Of a DNA stretch of 6,693 nucleotides, positions 4,572-6,693 are shown one piece after another. Where the stretch lies: positions 1 through 6,693 of the forward strand of contig JADCDC010000361.1 in the NCBI GenBank assembly GCA_020252385.1. The letters run 5' to 3'. Below the pieces are notes generated by a model, which saw only the letters and a program-made list of their open reading frames with translations, did no database searches and had not been told where the DNA came from. Within the stretch, counting starts at the first letter, position 1. Each line of letters begins with the position of its first letter. The position numbers were made by a program, and so were the translations under genes. The DNA is from Aestuariivirga sp. (lineage in GTDB: Bacteria; Pseudomonadota; Alphaproteobacteria; Rhizobiales; Aestuariivirgaceae).

Positions 4572-6693
4572 TTATGCGGCAGGCACTTCTTCTGTCTTCT
4601 GTTCCGGCGCCCGGTAGCGGAGCACCATGTAGATGGCGGGGATCACCAGGACTGTGAGCAGCGTCGAGGATGCGAGCCCGAACAGCAGCGAGATCGCGAG
4701 GCCCTGGAAGATCGGATCGGTGAGGATCACCGCCGCGCCGATCATGGCCGCAATGGCGGTGAGCAGGATGGGCTTGAAGCGGATGGCGCCGGCGCTGAGC
4801 AGCACCTCGCGCAGATCGGCCCCCGGCATGTTCGCATGCTTGACGAAATCGACCAGCAGGATGGAGTTCCTGACGATGATGCCCGCGAGCGCGATGAAGC
4901 CGATCATGGAGGTCGCCGTGAAGGCCGCGCCGAACATCCAGTGGCCCAGCATGATGCCGATGAGCGTCAGCGGAATGGGCGTCAGGATCACCAGCGGCAG
5001 CTTGAAGGAACGGAACTGCGCGACGACCAGGATGTAGATGCCGAGCAGCGCCACGAGGAAGGCGCCGCCCATGTCGCGGAAGGTGACCCAGGTGACCTCC
5101 CACTCGCCGTCCCACAGCAGCACAGGCTTCGAGTCGTCGACGGGCTGGCCATGGAGCGCGATCACGGGCTTTTCGAGGCCGGTCCAGTCCACCTCGTCAA
5201 GCGCGCGGCCGACCTCGATCATGCCATAGACCGGCGCCTCATAGGCGCCCGCGAGTTCCGCCGTCACCATTTCCGCGGGCCTGCCGTTGTGACGGAAGAT
5301 CGGGAAGGACGAGAGCTCCTGGCGGAGGCTCACCACGTCGCCCAGCTCGACGACGCCGCGGTCGCCCGGCAAGGCATTGGCGGGAACGGGAGTCGACAGC
5401 GCCCGCTCGTCGACGCGCTTTTGGGACTTCTCGAGGCCGAGGGTAATTGGAATCGGCTGGCGTCCGCCGCCGCGGTGCGAATAGCCCACGGTCCTCTGCG
5501 CAAAGAGGCCCTGAAGCGTGTCGTAGACGTCGCTCTCCTCGACCTTCTGGTATTCGAGATTGTCCTGGTCGATGGCGATCCTGAGGCGCGGCATCTGCTG
5601 GCCGAAGCTGTCGTCGATATCGACGACGAAGGGCACCTTCGCGAAGGCCTCTCGCACCTTCTCCGCTGTCCGGCGCCGGGTTTCGGCATCGGGTCCATAG
5701 ATCTCGGCGAGCAACGTTGCCAGAACGGGCGGACCCGGCGGCGGCTCCACCACCTTGATCGAGGTGCCGGGCTTGAGGTCCAGAGCGCGGAGCTTCTCCC
5801 GCAGTTCAAGCGCGATCGCATGGCTGGCGCGGTCGCGCGCCGATTTCTCCGCCAGCGTGATCTGCACGTCGCCAAGCTCGGGGGCGTTGCGCATGTAGTA
5901 ATGGCGCACCAGGCCATTGAAGTTGAAGGGGGCGGCCTCGCCGGCATGGGTCTGAACCGACTTGACCTCGGGTATCGCCAGCGCCACGGCGGCGATCTCC
6001 GTCAACAGCCTGCTCGTCTCCTCGAGCGAGGACCCTTCGGGAAGATCCGCCACCACCTGCAGTTCCGACTTGTTGTCGAAGGGCAGGAGCTTCACCGTCA
6101 CGTCCTTGGTGTAGAACAGGACAAGCGAGCCCAGCGTGGCGATGCCGACGAGGATCAGGAAGACCCAGGAACGCGCCTTGGACTTCAGGATCGGCCGGGC
6201 GAAGGCAAGGTAGATCCGGCCCAGAATGCCGCCGTCCGCCGCGCCATGATGACCGCCAGAACCTTGGCCGCCGCCGAACTTCAGCATCAGCCATGGCGTC
6301 ACGATCACGGCGACGAAGAAGGAGAAGATCATGGCCGCCGACGCATTGGCCGGGATGGGGCTCATGTAGGGGCCCATGAGGCCCGACACGAACAGCATGG
6401 GAAGAAGGGCCGCCACCACGGTGAGCGTCGCCACGATCGTGGGATTGCCGACTTCGGCCACTGCATCGACCGCGGCATCGACGCGCGAGCGGCCGTCCTT
6501 CATGGCCCAGTGGCGCGAGATGTTCTCGATCACCACGATGGCGTCGTCGACCAGGATGCCGATCGAGAAGATGAGGGCAAAGAGGCTGACGCGGTTCAGC
6601 GTGTAACCCATGACCCGGGCGGCAAAGAGGGTGAGGAGGATGGTGGTGGGAATGACGACCGCGACGACGAGCGCTTCGCGCCAGCCGATGGAG
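4572..6693 (-). CDS. RND-family efflux permease (AcrB/HAE type), C-terminal two thirds; 5' end outside window
   Basis: The frame is open from the right edge (first codons SIGWREALVVAVVIPTT, fragment residues 1-17) to TAA at 4574-4572, giving 706 visible residues of a usual total near 1,030-1,080. ATG 6611 lies inside a membrane helix region and is not the start. The visible part begins just before TM4, whose proton-relay pair is D49-D50 in GILVDDAIVVIENI. The VDDAIVV form is that of hydrophobe/amphiphile exporters; the heavy-metal (CzcA-like) group carries a different TM4 motif. TM5-TM6 follow, then a His/Gly-rich cytosolic loop (about 140-155, HH at 148-149), TM7 (about 177-193), the second periplasmic porter/docking domain (about 200-530), and TM8-TM12 with IIVRNSILLVDF near 605-616. 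The protein works as an inner-membrane trimer with a periplasmic adaptor and outer-membrane channel, probably encoded upstream beyond the window. Its position directly before SQR suggests a substrate linked to sulfur stress, but none can be read from sequence. Confidence 0.93.
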   Translation of the reverse strand, partial: SIGWREALVVAVVIPTTILLTLFAARVMGYTLNRVSLFALIFSIGILVDDAIVVIENISRHWAMKDGRSRVDAAVDAVAEVGNPTIVATLTVVAALLPMLFVSGLMGPYMSPIPANASAAMIFSFFVAVIVTPWLMLKFGGGQGSGGHHGAADGGILGRIYLAFARPILKSKARSWVFLILVGIATLGSLVLFYTKDVTVKLLPFDNKSELQVVADLPEGSSLEETSRLLTEIAAVALAIPEVKSVQTHAGEAAPFNFNGLVRHYYMRNAPELGDVQITLAEKSARDRASHAIALELREKLRALDLKPGTSIKVVEPPPGPPVLATLLAEIYGPDAETRRRTAEKVREAFAKVPFVVDIDDSFGQQMPRLRIAIDQDNLEYQKVEESDVYDTLQGLFAQRTVGYSHRGGGRQPIPITLGLEKSQKRVDERALSTPVPANALPGDRGVVELGDVVSLRQELSSFPIFRHNGRPAEMVTAELAGAYEAPVYGMIEVGRALDEVDWTGLEKPVIALHGQPVDDSKPVLLWDGEWEVTWVTFRDMGGAFLVALLGIYILVVAQFRSFKLPLVILTPIPLTLIGIMLGHWMFGAAFTATSMIGFIALAGIIVRNSILLVDFVKHANMPGADLREVLLSAGAIRFKPILLTAIAAMIGAAVILTDPIFQGLAISLLFGLASSTLLTVLVIPAIYMVLRYRAPEQKTEEVPAA

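Noticed and set aside
3445..4617. 390-residue + strand frame opposite the SQR gene
   Set aside because: SQR is unmistakable on the other strand. This frame has shadow composition (many His, Arg, Gly, Ala) and no recognisable motif.
4546..5115. N-terminal extension of the SQR frame to about 618 residues, a possible fusion with upstream sequence
   Set aside because: The extension is the RND permease gene read in another frame. The RND protein is clearly conserved there, and ATG 4545 has its own ribosome site.
4572..6693. Heavy-metal (CzcA/CusA-type) RND assignment because of the HH-containing loop
   Set aside because: TM4 has the VDDAIVVIEN form of organic-compound exporters, and a single HH pair in a Gly-rich cytosolic loop is weak evidence for metal binding.

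Overview
The window is high-GC DNA with tightly packed genes on both strands. Three things point to an alphaproteobacterium, probably a Hyphomicrobiales (Rhizobiales)-type lineage: an HWE-family histidine kinase, a single-domain response regulator of the alphaproteobacterial 'FAT GUY' type, and two sites matching the sigma-EcfG promoter consensus (GGAAC-N16-CGTT). No mobile element, CRISPR array, tRNA or rRNA was seen. The window cuts through a gene at each end.

Layout. (a) 1-423, + strand: the 3' end of an acyl-CoA synthetase gene closely resembling malonyl-CoA synthetase (matB), then a 46-residue lipoprotein gene. (b) 437-742, - strand: a 101-residue protein of a conserved but, to my knowledge, uncharacterised family. 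(c) 743-886: a divergent intergenic region with two back-to-back EcfG-type promoters, arranged AACG-N16-GTTCC-N10-GGAAC-N16-CGTT. (d) 887-3192, + strand: a soluble GAF-PAS-PAS-HWE histidine kinase followed by a receiver-only response regulator. (e) 3226-3244: a strong GC hairpin between convergent genes. (f) 3259-6693, - strand: an RND (AcrB-type) efflux permease gene running off the right edge, followed 26 bp downstream by a sulfide:quinone oxidoreductase with all three redox cysteines.

How the genes work together. The kinase and regulator form a two-component pair that appears to be transcribed by the general stress response sigma factor. Kinases and FAT GUY regulators of these families are known to feed the PhyR-NepR-EcfG cascade in other alphaproteobacteria, so this looks like a feedback or feed-forward input to that response. 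The small divergent protein appears to belong to the same regulon, and its promoter lies so close to the ATG that its mRNA should be leaderless or nearly so. The RND-SQR pair looks like a separate sulfide or reactive-sulfur operon that oxidises sulfide at the membrane and exports an unknown substrate. The most interesting signal is the symmetric double EcfG promoter. It also settles the start of the 101-residue gene and argues against long ORFs that cross the region.
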